Shown: positions 9,785 to 18,410, numbered from the stretch's first letter. The stretch: DNA of 57,899 bases from Flavobacteriales bacterium (GCA_002714185.1 PAWM01000005.1:1-57899), one strand, 5' to 3'. The notes: a model not told the origin generated them from the letters alone. Made by a program: numbers and translations.

Positions 9785-11143
9785 ATGAATACTTTAGAAT
9801 ACATAGAACAACATAAAGAAAGATTTTTAAAAGAATTATTTGAACTACTTAAGCAACCATCAATAAGTGCAGATCCAAAATTTACAAAAGATGTCAGAAA
9901 AACAGCCGAAATGGTCAAAGATAACTTGATAAATATTGGAATAGAAAAATCACAACTTTATGAAACTGATGGGCATCCTATTGTATATGGTGAAAAAATA
10001 ATAGATGAAAAACTCCCTACAATACTAATTTATGGACATTATGATGTGCAACCACCTGACCCTTTAGATTTATGGGAATCTGAACCGTTTAACCCTGTGG
10101 TAAGAGATGGGAAAATCTATGCTAGAGGTGCTTGTGATGATAAAGGTCAATTTTTTATGCATGTTAAAGCAGCTGAAATAATGATTAAAACTAATACTTT
10201 ACCATGCAATATTAAATTTATGATTGAAGGGGAAGAAGAAGTTGGATCAGAAAATTTAGAGTCGTTTGTGAAAAATAATAAAAATCTATTAACTGCAGAT
10301 ATTATACTAATTTCAGATACAGGAATTATTGCAAATGATACACCATCTATAACAACAGGTTTAAGAGGGTTAAGTTATGTTGAAGTTGAAGTTACAGGTC
10401 CAAACAGAGATTTACACTCAGGACTATATGGAGGAGCAGTCGCAAATCCAATCAATATTCTATGTAAAATGATATCATCCTTACATGATGAGAATAATCA
10501 TATAACTATTCCTGGTTTCTATGAAAATGTTGAAATAATTTCAAGACAGGAAAGAGACTTAATGGCACAGGCTCCATTTAATTTAGATAAATATAAAGAA
10601 GAACTTAACATTAGTGATGTATATGGTGAAGATTCATACACTACAATGGAAAGAAATTCTATTAGGCCCACATTAGATGTTAATGGTATTTGGGGAGGCT
10701 ATACAGGTGAAGGTGCTAAAACAGTGATTGCCTCTAAAGCATTTGCAAAAATATCTATGAGATTAGTTCCAAACCAAAAATCAGATGAAATTACAAGATT
10801 ATTTCAATCACATTTTGAGTCAATTGCTCCTAGTGGTGTCACTGTAAAAGTCACACCTCACCATGGTGGAGAAGCATATGTCTCACCAACTAATGAAAAA
10901 GGATATCTAGCAGCAAGTAAAGCTATGCAAGATTCGTTTGGAAAAGAACCTATACCAGTAAGAAGTGGTGGAAGTATTCCCATTGTTGCACTTTTTGAAA
11001 AAGAATTAGGACTAAAATCTATTCTTATGGGTTTTGGATTAGATTCTGATGCAATACACTCACCAAATGAACACTATGGTTTATTTAATTTTTTTAAAGG
11101 AATTGAAACTATCCCTTTATTTTTTAAATATTTTTCAAAGTAA
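9785..11143 (+). CDS. M20 family dipeptidase
   Basis: This 452-aa zinc metallopeptidase of the M20/CNDP-like dipeptidase group cleaves dipeptides or removes terminal residues. No signal peptide is visible, so it is probably cytoplasmic. The dinuclear metal site can be read out: His85 in GHYDVQ, bridging Asp118 in ARGACDDKGQ, the Glu pair near 150 in IEGEEEVGS, Asp178 in ISDTG and His425 in AIHSPNEHY. The dimerisation lid lies between roughly residues 190 and 340. The ATG start gives the expected N-terminus. The gene is transcribed alone, divergent from the surface-protein pair and convergent with tsaB, with 13 bases between the stops. Confidence 0.93.
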   Translation: MNTLEYIEQHKERFLKELFELLKQPSISADPKFTKDVRKTAEMVKDNLINIGIEKSQLYETDGHPIVYGEKIIDEKLPTILIYGHYDVQPPDPLDLWESEPFNPVVRDGKIYARGACDDKGQFFMHVKAAEIMIKTNTLPCNIKFMIEGEEEVGSENLESFVKNNKNLLTADIILISDTGIIANDTPSITTGLRGLSYVEVEVTGPNRDLHSGLYGGAVANPINILCKMISSLHDENNHITIPGFYENVEIISRQERDLMAQAPFNLDKYKEELNISDVYGEDSYTTMERNSIRPTLDVNGIWGGYTGEGAKTVIASKAFAKISMRLVPNQKSDEITRLFQSHFESIAPSGVTVKVTPHHGGEAYVSPTNEKGYLAASKAMQDSFGKEPIPVRSGGSIPIVALFEKELGLKSILMGFGLDSDAIHSPNEHYGLFNFFKGIETIPLFFKYFSK

Positions 11144-11156
11144 TATTTTAGTATAA

Positions 11157-11402
11157 TTACTTATATTTTTTTTTTGATTTGGTTGGAATAAAATTTTTCA
11201 AATATTCCGGCTCAAAATATGCAAGGTCTTCAAAAGATTTCTCTTTGTATTTAAGATAAGCTATTTCTGATAATGAACTTGCCGAAGGATAATCATTATT
11301 CAAAAAAATAGCATTTCTATGATTAATTACCAATCTCAACTTATAAATACCTGGTCCAAAAAAATAAATAGTATTTTCATCTAAATATTTTATAAAAGAA
11401 AA
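11157..11402 (-). CDS. tsaB: C-terminal part of TsaB, after in-frame TAA
   Basis: Reading on in the tsaB frame past TAA 11405-11403 gives an uninterrupted 81-residue TsaB C-terminus: FIKYLDENTIYFFGPG, then the NHRNAIF-x5-YPSA region, and the family-typical FEDLAYFEPEYLKNF near the end. The first usable start inside it is a TTG at 11339, with no ribosome site. Separate translation as a working protein is therefore unlikely. The conserved protein sequence on both sides of the stop suggests that the lesion is recent, artefactual or read through. Confidence 0.8.
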   Translation of the reverse strand, partial: FSFIKYLDENTIYFFGPGIYKLRLVINHRNAIFLNNDYPSASSLSEIAYLKYKEKSFEDLAYFEPEYLKNFIPTKSKKKYK

Positions 11403-11858
11403 TTAATCTATAGAACACGAGAATGGTTTTAAATATTCTTTATAATCACAATTATATAATGCAGCATATACTTCACCCTGTCTCGAATCAAGAACAGGAC
11501 AAAATAAATCTTCATTATTATAAAAATTGCTATTGTTAGAAATTGTCTTAGACACTAAAGACTGCATAGTAGAAACAGCTATAACAGGTTTTCTTAATGC
11601 AAATGCAAAGCCTTTTACAGATGCAGCACCTATTCTAAGTCCAGTATAAGATCCTGGTCCAGAACTATATGCAAATGCATCAAAATTACTAATGCTAAAA
11701 TTATGTTCAATCAATATATTCTGAATTAACACATGTAATTTTTCACCATGACAATAATTCTCATCGAAGTAATCTTTAAAAAAAAGAGTTGATCCATTTC
11801 TAGATATTGAAACTGAACAATTTTTTGAGCTAGTTTCTAAACATAGAATTAAAGCCAT
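11403..11858 (-). CDS. tsaB: TsaB, N-terminal part (tRNA t6A synthesis), stopped at codon 152
   Basis: TsaB is the ASKHA-fold partner of TsaD in making N6-threonylcarbamoyladenosine at position 37 of ANN-decoding tRNAs, a normally essential function. The N-terminus MALILCLETSSKNCSVSI and the motif SSGPGSYTGLRIGAASVKGF are diagnostic, and a DSRQGEVYAALY segment follows. The frame ends after KPFSCSID at TAA 11405-11403 and continues without shift in 11157-11402. Together they would give 233 codons, the normal TsaB length. Homologues usually have Glu at about the stop position, so a single GAA to TAA change would explain it. The gene is last in the cytochrome oxidase assembly operon, 8 bases after its neighbour. 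Confidence 0.85.
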   Translation of the reverse strand: MALILCLETSSKNCSVSISRNGSTLFFKDYFDENYCHGEKLHVLIQNILIEHNFSISNFDAFAYSSGPGSYTGLRIGAASVKGFAFALRKPVIAVSTMQSLVSKTISNNSNFYNNEDLFCPVLDSRQGEVYAALYNCDYKEYLKPFSCSID

Positions 11859-11866
11859 CTTAAAAT

Positions 11867-12091
11867 TTAATTAGTTGTTTTATCTATTTTAAAATAACTG
11901 GAAATCAGAGCATATAAAATCAAAAGATACGGGAAAATCATTAAATATAATATACCTGTATTTAAATTATTCGCAATGGTTCCACCAGCATCCTGACTAG
12001 ATTCAGCCACGACTCTGCACATAGCACATTGGGAATAAGAATTTTGTGCAATAGCAAAAAAAATGATTATAAGCCATTTAAGTCTGTTCAT
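11867..12091 (-). CDS. Small membrane protein with QCAMCR motif
   Basis: This 74-aa protein has an N-terminal hydrophobic signal or anchor, a conserved QCAMCR (CxxC) just after it, a short polar linker, one membrane helix (GILYLMIFPYLLILYALISSYF) and a short basic tail. Similar small proteins sit beside SCO and cytochrome oxidase genes in many Bacteroidota, but I know of no assigned function. Its ATG overlaps the SCO stop by one base (TAATG), implying translational coupling. A CxxC facing the periplasm next to a copper chaperone suggests a role in copper or thiol handling during oxidase assembly. That is inference from context. Confidence 0.8.
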   Translation of the reverse strand: MNRLKWLIIIFFAIAQNSYSQCAMCRVVAESSQDAGGTIANNLNTGILYLMIFPYLLILYALISSYFKIDKTTN

Positions 12092-12807
12092 TAATTATTT
12101 GTTATCTCGTAATTATCTTTATAATCTGTAATACTCAATCTCTGAATCTCATCCATCAATAATTTTACATCACTATACAGAGTTCCGTCGTATATAAATT
12201 TAGTATTTTTTTTCTTATCCAGTCCTGTTCGAATATATCCGTATTTATCAACAATAGTAATATATGATGAATGAAACACACCGCCGGGAGCTAAACTATC
12301 TTGACCTACTGCTAAGGAAAAACCTTCCTGAACTAAATTATAAATTTCTTCTTGATCACCTGTTAACAATTCCCAATTTGATAAATCTATGTTCATAGAA
12401 TTTGCATAGTTTTTCATTTTATCAGGATTATCATTGTTAGGATCAACACTAACCGAGATTATTTTAAAATTTTTTATATCAAACTTCTTAATTTTATTTT
12501 GAAGTTCAACCAGATTTAAAGTAGTAGTAGGACAAATTGTAGGGCAAGATGTAAAGAAAAAATTTACAATGTAATTAAAACCTAATAAATCAATATTTGA
12601 AATATATTTTTCATCCTGATTTAACAATTGAAACTTAGGGACCTTTACTGAATCATTTTTTTCAGTTATGTTTCCCTCCGAATCAGTTATTAACACAGAT
12701 TTTTCCACATAACCTAGTGTTAATATATTATGTGTTGCTTTCTCAAAAACCTGAATAAGTAAATAGGGGAAAATTAATATCGAAAATAAAATAAGCCATT
12801 TTTTCAT
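12091..12807 (-). CDS. SCO1/SenC family copper chaperone
   Basis: This 238-aa membrane-anchored thioredoxin-fold protein delivers copper, or keeps thiols reduced, for the CuA site of cytochrome oxidase subunit II. One N-terminal helix anchors it and the domain faces the periplasm. The metal site is complete: Cys88 and Cys92 in TSCPTICP and His179 in GGVFHSSYITI. SVDPNNDNP is the usual SCO strand motif. It lies in an operon with oxidase subunits upstream and the QCAMCR protein downstream, overlapping the latter by one base. Confidence 0.93.
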   Translation of the reverse strand: MKKWLILFSILIFPYLLIQVFEKATHNILTLGYVEKSVLITDSEGNITEKNDSVKVPKFQLLNQDEKYISNIDLLGFNYIVNFFFTSCPTICPTTTLNLVELQNKIKKFDIKNFKIISVSVDPNNDNPDKMKNYANSMNIDLSNWELLTGDQEEIYNLVQEGFSLAVGQDSLAPGGVFHSSYITIVDKYGYIRTGLDKKKNTKFIYDGTLYSDVKLLMDEIQRLSITDYKDNYEITNN

Positions 12808-12835
12808 TATTAATTAATTTAAATTAATTTGACTA

Positions 12836-13153
12836 TTATCCAATTGCACCGTGAAAACTTGCCTCAGAAAGCAAAATAAATAACAAATATGGTATTAACA
12901 AACACATTGGACCAACAATAGAAATTTTAAGTGATTTCTTTTCATGACCTAAATGCATAAAAGTTGCAACAATGTAATATGCTTTAAGAATTGTCAATAC
13001 AATAAACGTCATATTTAATAGTGTTACACCTAATAAATAATTTGTAAGCATAAATTGAGGTTTAAAAATACCTAATAACACTTCAACGGTAGTTAAAAAA
13101 AACAGTACCCAAAATACAATCCAAATTTGACGTGTAGAATTTTCTTCTGCCAT
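12836..13153 (-). CDS. Cytochrome c oxidase subunit IV-like membrane protein
   Basis: This 105-aa protein has three predicted membrane helices and the pattern of bacterial cytochrome c oxidase subunit IV (COX4_pro/CtaF type). The central helix carries KAYYIVATFMHLGHEKK, the recognisable family segment. It lies 12 bases after the subunit III gene and 28 bases before SCO, consistent with a structural or assembly subunit of the heme-copper oxidase whose subunits I and II are at 38.3-41.2 kb. Confidence 0.88.
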   Translation of the reverse strand: MAEENSTRQIWIVFWVLFFLTTVEVLLGIFKPQFMLTNYLLGVTLLNMTFIVLTILKAYYIVATFMHLGHEKKSLKISIVGPMCLLIPYLLFILLSEASFHGAIG

Positions 13154-13165
13154 AATAAATTAATT

Positions 13166-13957
13166 TTAAACTAAATAGAAAAATGTAAAAACAAATACCC
13201 AAACGAGATCGACAAAATGCCAATATAAGCCCACTTTTTCAACCATTTCATAATGCCCTCTTTTTTCATACGTATCTCTTAAAACATTTATAAATATTAT
13301 AATTAAAATCACAACACCTGAAAAGACATGAAATCCATGAAATCCAGTAATAAAGAAGAAAAAGTCAGCAAAAAGAGGGTGCCCATACTCATTGAATATT
13401 AAATTAGCTCCCTTTATCTCAGTTGCAGAAGCAATAAAGTCTAATGCATTTTGACCAGTAAGAATTTCTCCATGCCTGATAATTTGATTTGTTGTATCAG
13501 TAACAAAATGAGCAATAGACCCATCAGCACCCAATAAAGCCCCCTCATAAGTTCCATGAATAAAATGATACCACTCCCAGGCTTGAGATCCTAAAAATAT
13601 CAGCCCTCCAATAATAGTTAAGCCTAGCCAAAAAAGCACTACTTTCTTATTCATTTTATGACCATGATGTACAGCAAGAACCATAGTCACAGAACTCATA
13701 ATTAAAATAAAAGTCATTAATGCTACAAATAACATTGGATACTCACCATGTAAAAATGGAAAATGATTGAATACTTCATCAGCTATTGGCCATGCATCAC
13801 TATGTACAAACCTTTGGAAACCATATGCTCCTAAAAATGCTGAAAATGTTAATGCATCTGTCATTAAAAAAAACCACATCATTAACTTACCATAACTAGC
13901 TACCATTGGTCGCACACCACCACCCCATATATTTTTTGTTGTAATTGAATCTTGCAT
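13166..13957 (-). CDS. Cytochrome c oxidase subunit III
   Basis: This multi-helix subunit III has the conserved N-terminus NIWGGGVRPMVASYGKLMMW, then FFFFITGFHGFHVFSGV and a final YWHFVDLVWVFVFTFFY. The open frame could start ten codons earlier at a TTG (13987). I chose the ATG at 13957 because MQDSITTKNIWGGG matches the usual family start. Subunit III stabilises the proton-pumping core and helps oxygen access. It follows a shorter subunit III-like gene at 14029-14592, an arrangement common in Bacteroidota. Confidence 0.92.
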   Translation of the reverse strand: MQDSITTKNIWGGGVRPMVASYGKLMMWFFLMTDALTFSAFLGAYGFQRFVHSDAWPIADEVFNHFPFLHGEYPMLFVALMTFILIMSSVTMVLAVHHGHKMNKKVVLFWLGLTIIGGLIFLGSQAWEWYHFIHGTYEGALLGADGSIAHFVTDTTNQIIRHGEILTGQNALDFIASATEIKGANLIFNEYGHPLFADFFFFITGFHGFHVFSGVVILIIIFINVLRDTYEKRGHYEMVEKVGLYWHFVDLVWVFVFTFFYLV

Positions 13958-14028
13958 TGAATTAACAATTTTAGTAGAACTGAACAAATTTAATTAAATA
14001 TTCATGAAATGAAAACATGCAATTATAT

Positions 14029-14592
14029 TTAATTGATTAATACTAAAAATAAAACTAAATATATCCATAGAATAGCCAAAAAATGCCAAAATCTAATTGC
14101 TAATTTTAAACCATTATAATTTTGACTAGTATACTTATTTTTATTGGCTCTAAAAGTAACTACTATAATTGCTATTAATCCACCTACTAAATGGAGCAAG
14201 TGTGCTATAGTAAGTATATATAAATATGATGCTGCAACATTATTCCCTGATAAAAACTTGCCTTCTAGCACCAAAGCATTCCATCCAAATAGTTGACAAA
14301 TAGCAAAAAGAAATCCAAAACACATAGTCACTAATAATGACTGCTTAATCATTCTAAAATTATTTAACCTACAGTATTTGATTGCAAAAAACCCAAATAA
14401 ACTACTAATAGATATCATAATAGTGCTGATGTAAAACATATTTGGTAAAATAATAATATCCCATTTAGAACCTAATGCACCTTTTGAAACAATGTATGCA
14501 CTTGTTAAACCTGCAAATAACATTATTACACTAAACATTCCAAACATTAACAAATTACGATGAGCTTTTTCTATTTTATTATTTGTTTTCAT
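14029..14592 (-). CDS. Second heme-copper oxidase subunit III-like protein
   Basis: This 187-aa protein has five predicted helices and subunit III features, including LTIAHLLHLVGGL in the middle and AIRFWHFLAILWIYLVLFLVLI at the end. It is shorter than the neighbouring subunit III and lacks the two N-terminal helices of long forms. It begins 11 bases after ctaB and is followed 71 bases later by the long subunit III gene. It probably serves the same oxidase. Confidence 0.9.
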   Translation of the reverse strand: MKTNNKIEKAHRNLLMFGMFSVIMLFAGLTSAYIVSKGALGSKWDIIILPNMFYISTIMISISSLFGFFAIKYCRLNNFRMIKQSLLVTMCFGFLFAICQLFGWNALVLEGKFLSGNNVAASYLYILTIAHLLHLVGGLIAIIVVTFRANKNKYTSQNYNGLKLAIRFWHFLAILWIYLVLFLVLIN

Positions 14593-14603
14593 AAAATTAT
14601 ATA

Positions 14604-15467
14604 TTATACATATTTATCTACAATATAAATAATTTGAACTAGAGGCAAATATATTAAACTATAAATCATTAATTTCTTTGCATCTTTATTTTGTTTTGTT
14701 TTCAATAATTGAAAAGCTTGATATAAAAATCCTGAACCAATGACAAATATTAAAACCGACCCCAGCAATGACAACTCTAATCTTGAATCTATAGAAAAAT
14801 ATTTTAATAATAAAGGAGCAACAGAAACAGGTAACAACCAGAATGTATAAAAAACAATTTGAAAAGCTGTTTTATGATCCTTATATCCTGAGGGTAATAA
14901 TTGAATACCTCCTTTTTGATAATCTTCATACCTAACCCATGCAATTGACCAGAAATGTGGAAACTGCCATAAAAATTGAATAGCAAATAAAATTCCTGTT
15001 TCTAAACTAAATTGATTTGTTACAGCAACCCAGCCTAACATAAAAGGCATAGCACCAGGAAAAGCACCAATAAAACCTGAAATAGGAGTAGTAGTTTTTA
15101 AAGGAGTATAACCAACAACATATATTAATGATGATAATGCTGCAAAAAAAACACATCTAAAATTAATCTTTGATAAAAAAAAGAGACCTATCAATGCAAG
15201 CGCAAGTGAAAAAATCAAAGCTGAATTAACAGATATTCTTTTAGTGGGTAGTGGACGATTTTTTGTTCTATCCATTAAGCTATCTATCTCTACTTCATAA
15301 ACTTGATTAAGTCCGTTCGATGCACCGACAATAGCAATCCCACCAATTAACAAATTAACTAATAAATTAAAATCTAAATATGGAGTAGCTAGCAAATATC
15401 CTGCTAAACATGAGAAAATTACAGTAGCAGACAATCTAGGTTTTAATAATTCAATGTAATTAGACAA
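14604..15467 (-). CDS. ctaB: Protoheme IX farnesyltransferase (heme O synthase)
   Basis: This UbiA-family membrane prenyltransferase adds a farnesyl group to heme b to make heme O for the oxidase. The first Asp-rich motif lies in NQVYEVEIDSLMDRTKNRPL, and a second conserved segment is AWVRYEDYQKGGIQLLP. About nine membrane helices fit 287 aa. The start is a TTG at 15467: an in-frame TAA lies just upstream and the N-terminus SNYIELLKPRLS is typical. It opens the assembly operon ctaB-III-III-IV-SCO-QCAMCR-tsaB. Confidence 0.93.
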   Translation of the reverse strand: MSNYIELLKPRLSATVIFSCLAGYLLATPYLDFNLLVNLLIGGIAIVGASNGLNQVYEVEIDSLMDRTKNRPLPTKRISVNSALIFSLALALIGLFFLSKINFRCVFFAALSSLIYVVGYTPLKTTTPISGFIGAFPGAMPFMLGWVAVTNQFSLETGILFAIQFLWQFPHFWSIAWVRYEDYQKGGIQLLPSGYKDHKTAFQIVFYTFWLLPVSVAPLLLKYFSIDSRLELSLLGSVLIFVIGSGFLYQAFQLLKTKQNKDAKKLMIYSLIYLPLVQIIYIVDKYV

Positions 15468-15486
15468 TATTAATGAATTTTATATG

Positions 15487-15494
15487 CAAACATA
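15487..15494 (-). promoter_or_regulatory. Putative -7 box for the ctaB operon
   Basis: TATGTTTG on the minus strand matches TAnnTTTG and sits 20 bases before the ctaB start codon, in the 42-base gap after the UDP-sugar dehydrogenase. No clear -33 element is seen. The leader would be short. Confidence 0.35.
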
Positions 15495-15509
15495 CCTAAA
15501 TTTAAAACA

Positions 15510-16355
15510 TTATATTACAGATCGCCCTTTTAATTTTTCCCAATCTTTTTCGGGTCTCACAGACAAATTAGTTCGCCACACCCCCTCAAGTGTATTAAGA
15601 GTTAATTCTAAATTTTTAGCGAAATTAATAATAGCCTGAATATCTTTCGGAAAACAACTTCCACCAAAACCTAAGTGACCATCAGGACCCGGGACTGAAA
15701 GATGAGAATGACCAATTCTACCGTCTCTTACAAAACCTTCAATAGCAGTATCCCAATCTGAACCAACTTTATCACTTATTAATTTCATTTCATTCAGAAA
15801 TGATACTTTGGTAGCAAAAAAACAATTATTCATATATTTAATTAATTCTGCTGTTTCAAAATTAGTTTCTATAATTGGGATAGAATTTCCGAATCTCCAC
15901 TTAAATAATGATGCGACCTTATTGGTATATTGCATATCACCTCCGAGAATAAAACGAGATTGATTAATGAAATCATATTTAGCTGATCTTTCAGTTAAAA
16001 ATTCAGGATTGAAAACGAAATTTAAATTTGGAAATTTATCCTGAAATAAGCGAGTGGTTCCCGGGACTATAGTTGATCGAATTAAAACTATACTGTCAGA
16101 ATTGTTAATTTTATTAATAGATGATAATACATCACTAATAATATCTAAATTAATAGAGCCATCTAAATTAGATGGTGTAGGCACAGAGACAAATATATAT
16201 TCAGAGTCATTCACAGTTTCATCTAATGAATGTAAAGATAATTTAGGGTCTTTATCATAAACTTTCACAACTGCATTACAACCTGTTTGAGCTGAAAACC
16301 CAAACTCAACTGCAGAGCCAACAAATCCTCTTCCAATTATTCCTATTTTTTTCAT
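15510..16355 (-). CDS. UDP-glucose/UDP-HexNAc 6-dehydrogenase family protein
   Basis: This NAD-dependent enzyme oxidises C6 of a UDP-sugar to the uronate in two steps. Seen are the Rossmann GIIGRGFVGSA at the start, NPEFLTERSA, KYMNNCFFATKVSFLNEM with the conserved Lys, and the catalytic Cys234 in GFGGSCFPKD. At 281 aa it is shorter than classic UDP-glucose dehydrogenases (around 400 or more), ending soon after the catalytic domain; short versions exist in Bacteroidota. Its ATG overlaps the epimerase stop by 4 bases (16352-16355). Whether the substrate is UDP-Glc or UDP-GlcNAc cannot be read from sequence alone. Confidence 0.87.
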   Translation of the reverse strand: MKKIGIIGRGFVGSAVEFGFSAQTGCNAVVKVYDKDPKLSLHSLDETVNDSEYIFVSVPTPSNLDGSINLDIISDVLSSINKINNSDSIVLIRSTIVPGTTRLFQDKFPNLNFVFNPEFLTERSAKYDFINQSRFILGGDMQYTNKVASLFKWRFGNSIPIIETNFETAELIKYMNNCFFATKVSFLNEMKLISDKVGSDWDTAIEGFVRDGRIGHSHLSVPGPDGHLGFGGSCFPKDIQAIINFAKNLELTLNTLEGVWRTNLSVRPEKDWEKLKGRSVI

Positions 16356-17260
16356 ATTCCTAATTCAATTTTATAATTTTTAATCCATTTTTTTAAATCA
16401 CCTTTTGGTGTCCATTTTAAAATTTTTTTAGCTTTGGAATTATCAGCAAGTGTTTCAAAAGGCTCTAGTCTTTTTTCACCATATTGTTTATCTCCACCAA
16501 ACATATCTGCAACATTATTGATTGAAAAATTTTGCCCATTACCAATATTAAACACCATGCCATTTAAATTTGCTGGGTGCTGAGCAGCTAGTATGTTAGC
16601 ATCGACAACATCACCAACATATGTAAAGTCTCTTCTTTGATTACCATCATTAGTAATAGTAAGTGGCTGATTGTTTAGCATTTGTCGAGCAAAAATACCA
16701 GTCACTAAACAATATGCTCCATCAAGATTCATGCGCTCACCATATACATTAAAATACCTGAGAGATACTGTATCTAAATTATATACTTGACTAAACATAC
16801 TACAATATTGTTCACCAATATATTTTTGCAAACCATAAGGAGAAAGAGGGTTAGTTTCATCATCTTCCGCTTGGGGCACCTTATCACTATCTCCGTAACA
16901 AGAACTACTTGCACTATAAATTATTCTTTTAACTTTTGATTTAGATGCAGCATATAAAATATTCAATGTTGAAGTTACATTAGCATGATGATACGGTATT
17001 GGATCTTCAATGGATGGCTGTACCCTAGCTAAAGCTGCTAAATGAAATATAAATTCCACTCCATCTAAAATATTAATTAATTCAGAAATATCGATAGTAG
17101 ATAAATCGTATTTTAAAAAATTAGCTTTTGGGTTAATATTCTTTAATTTACCTGTTGACAAATTATCAATAATTACAACATCTACACCTTTCTTGATTAA
17201 AACATCAACTAAATTTGAACCAATAAATCCAGCTCCCCCAGTAACTAATACTTTATCCAT
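16352..17260 (-). CDS. NAD-dependent epimerase/dehydratase (UDP-sugar)
   Basis: This 302-aa extended short-chain dehydrogenase is most like UDP-glucose or UDP-GlcNAc 4-epimerases. The NAD site is TGGAGFIGS (residues 7-15), the Ser-rich active-site loop is SASSSCYG, and the Tyr-x3-Lys pair is Tyr142/Lys146 in PYGLQK. RRDFTYVGDVVDAN is the family's later motif. It is translationally coupled to the UDP-sugar dehydrogenase (4-base overlap) and follows tonB by 10 bases. It probably supplies a nucleotide sugar for surface glycan. Confidence 0.88.
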   Translation of the reverse strand: MDKVLVTGGAGFIGSNLVDVLIKKGVDVVIIDNLSTGKLKNINPKANFLKYDLSTIDISELINILDGVEFIFHLAALARVQPSIEDPIPYHHANVTSTLNILYAASKSKVKRIIYSASSSCYGDSDKVPQAEDDETNPLSPYGLQKYIGEQYCSMFSQVYNLDTVSLRYFNVYGERMNLDGAYCLVTGIFARQMLNNQPLTITNDGNQRRDFTYVGDVVDANILAAQHPANLNGMVFNIGNGQNFSINNVADMFGGDKQYGEKRLEPFETLADNSKAKKILKWTPKGDLKKWIKNYKIELGI

Positions 17261-17270
17261 GATTATGAGT

Positions 17271-17972
17271 TTACTGTAATGTGAAACTAATTGGTACTGT
17301 AAAACTTATACTAACAGCCTGTCCTCTTTGCTTAGCAGGTATTAAATCAGGAATGGATTTGACTAACCTTAAAGCTTCGGCTTTTAGGTGTTTATCGTTG
17401 CCTCTAACAACCTGTACATTTGTCACCTTGCCTTTTTTACTAACATGAAAATTAACTATAATTCTTTCAGAAATACCCATTTCTTTAGAGATAGCAGGAT
17501 ATTCAAAATTATCTAAAATATGTTGCATAACACCCTTTTGAAAACATGCTTGTTTTTCTTCTCTAGATGCGGATTTATTGCAACTAAAAAATAACGGAGG
17601 ATCCTCCACTACTGCAAAAAGTACTGCTTCTTCTTCTTCTTCTTCTTCCAAGATTTCAATAATCTCTTCTTCATCTGTGTCTGCTTCCTCGATATCTAAT
17701 TCATCTTCAATAATAATATCATCCTCAACAATTGTAATCTTTGGTGGTGGTGGTGGTGGTGGTGGTGGTGGTTTTAATTCTTTTTCGGTTAAAGGTATAA
17801 TTTCTTCCTCAAGATCTAGTAATTCTAAAGAGCCTAAGCTAGATAGAGTTTTATCATAGGTTTTCCACTCAAATGCAATAATTACAAATAATAATGAAAG
17901 AATTAGTCCAAGTTGAACAAAATATCTTCTTTTTTTTTCTAAATCAAATTTTGGATTTTTCTTTAAATTCAT
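17271..17972 (-). CDS. tonB: TonB family energy-transducing protein
   Basis: This 233-aa protein has one N-terminal membrane helix (LGLILSLLFVIIAF), then a periplasmic linker with ten consecutive prolines and long acidic runs of Glu and Asp. A TonB C-terminal domain follows from about residue 140, with ISERIIVNFHVSKKGKVTNV and SFTVPISFTLQ at the end. It couples the proton gradient, through ExbB/D, to outer-membrane transporters. The linker is encoded by simple triplet repeats. Two cysteines before the C-terminal domain are usual in this Bacteroidota group. It stands alone between gcvH and the epimerase. Confidence 0.92.
   Translation of the reverse strand: MNLKKNPKFDLEKKRRYFVQLGLILSLLFVIIAFEWKTYDKTLSSLGSLELLDLEEEIIPLTEKELKPPPPPPPPPPKITIVEDDIIIEDELDIEEADTDEEEIIEILEEEEEEEAVLFAVVEDPPLFFSCNKSASREEKQACFQKGVMQHILDNFEYPAISKEMGISERIIVNFHVSKKGKVTNVQVVRGNDKHLKAEALRLVKSIPDLIPAKQRGQAVSISFTVPISFTLQ
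17743..17772 (-). repeat. Triplet microsatellite (10 x GGT) in tonB
   Basis: Ten perfect GGT copies on the plus strand read as ten CCA proline codons in the TonB linker. A second run of about seven TTC triplets at 17627-17649 encodes consecutive glutamates. Slippage would change linker length in whole codons without shifting frame. Confidence 0.9.
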
Positions 17973-18029
17973 AATTAACTGCTAATTTAATTAAAACGAT
18001 TCATGAGTACAAGGTTTAAAACTTTAAAG

Positions 18030-18410
18030 TTATAAACCAATAAGTTCTTTATATTGGTCAGCTGACAATAAGTGTTGAGTTTCACAACCTTCGTCAACTT
18101 CAACTTTAATAATCCAACCATTTTGATATGAATCTTCGTTGACAAGCTCAGGGCTACTTTCTAATTTCTCATTTATCTCTAATATTTTTCCATTAATTGG
18201 CATATATAAATCAGACACTGTTTTTACAGCCTCTACAGACCCAAATATATCATCAATATTTAAAATTTCCCCAAGAGTATCAACATCAACAAAAACTATA
18301 TCTCCTAATTCACTTTGTGCATAATCAGTAATACCTACTAAAGCAGTATTTCCTTCAATTAAAACCCATTCATGGTTTTGAGTATATTGTAAATTTTCTA
18401 GTACTTTCAT
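18030..18410 (-). CDS. gcvH: Glycine cleavage system H protein
   Basis: This 126-aa lipoyl carrier shuttles the methylamine intermediate between the P, T and L proteins of glycine cleavage. The lipoyl-lysine is Lys63 in GSVEAVKTVSDLYMP. HEWVLIEG and ITDYAQSELGDIVFV are typical. gcvH lies near sprA in many Flavobacteriia; here three nucleotide-sugar genes lie between. No other gcv genes are in the window. Confidence 0.96.
   Translation of the reverse strand: MKVLENLQYTQNHEWVLIEGNTALVGITDYAQSELGDIVFVDVDTLGEILNIDDIFGSVEAVKTVSDLYMPINGKILEINEKLESSPELVNEDSYQNGWIIKVEVDEGCETQHLLSADQYKELIGL

Noticed and set aside
13958-13987. TTG start ten codons upstream of subunit III
   Set aside because: The ATG at 13957 gives the usual N-terminus just before NIWGGG; the extension is not family-like.
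17578-17859. Ser- and Gly-rich 93-codon plus-strand frame
   Set aside because: It is the shadow of the tonB Pro and Glu triplet repeats.
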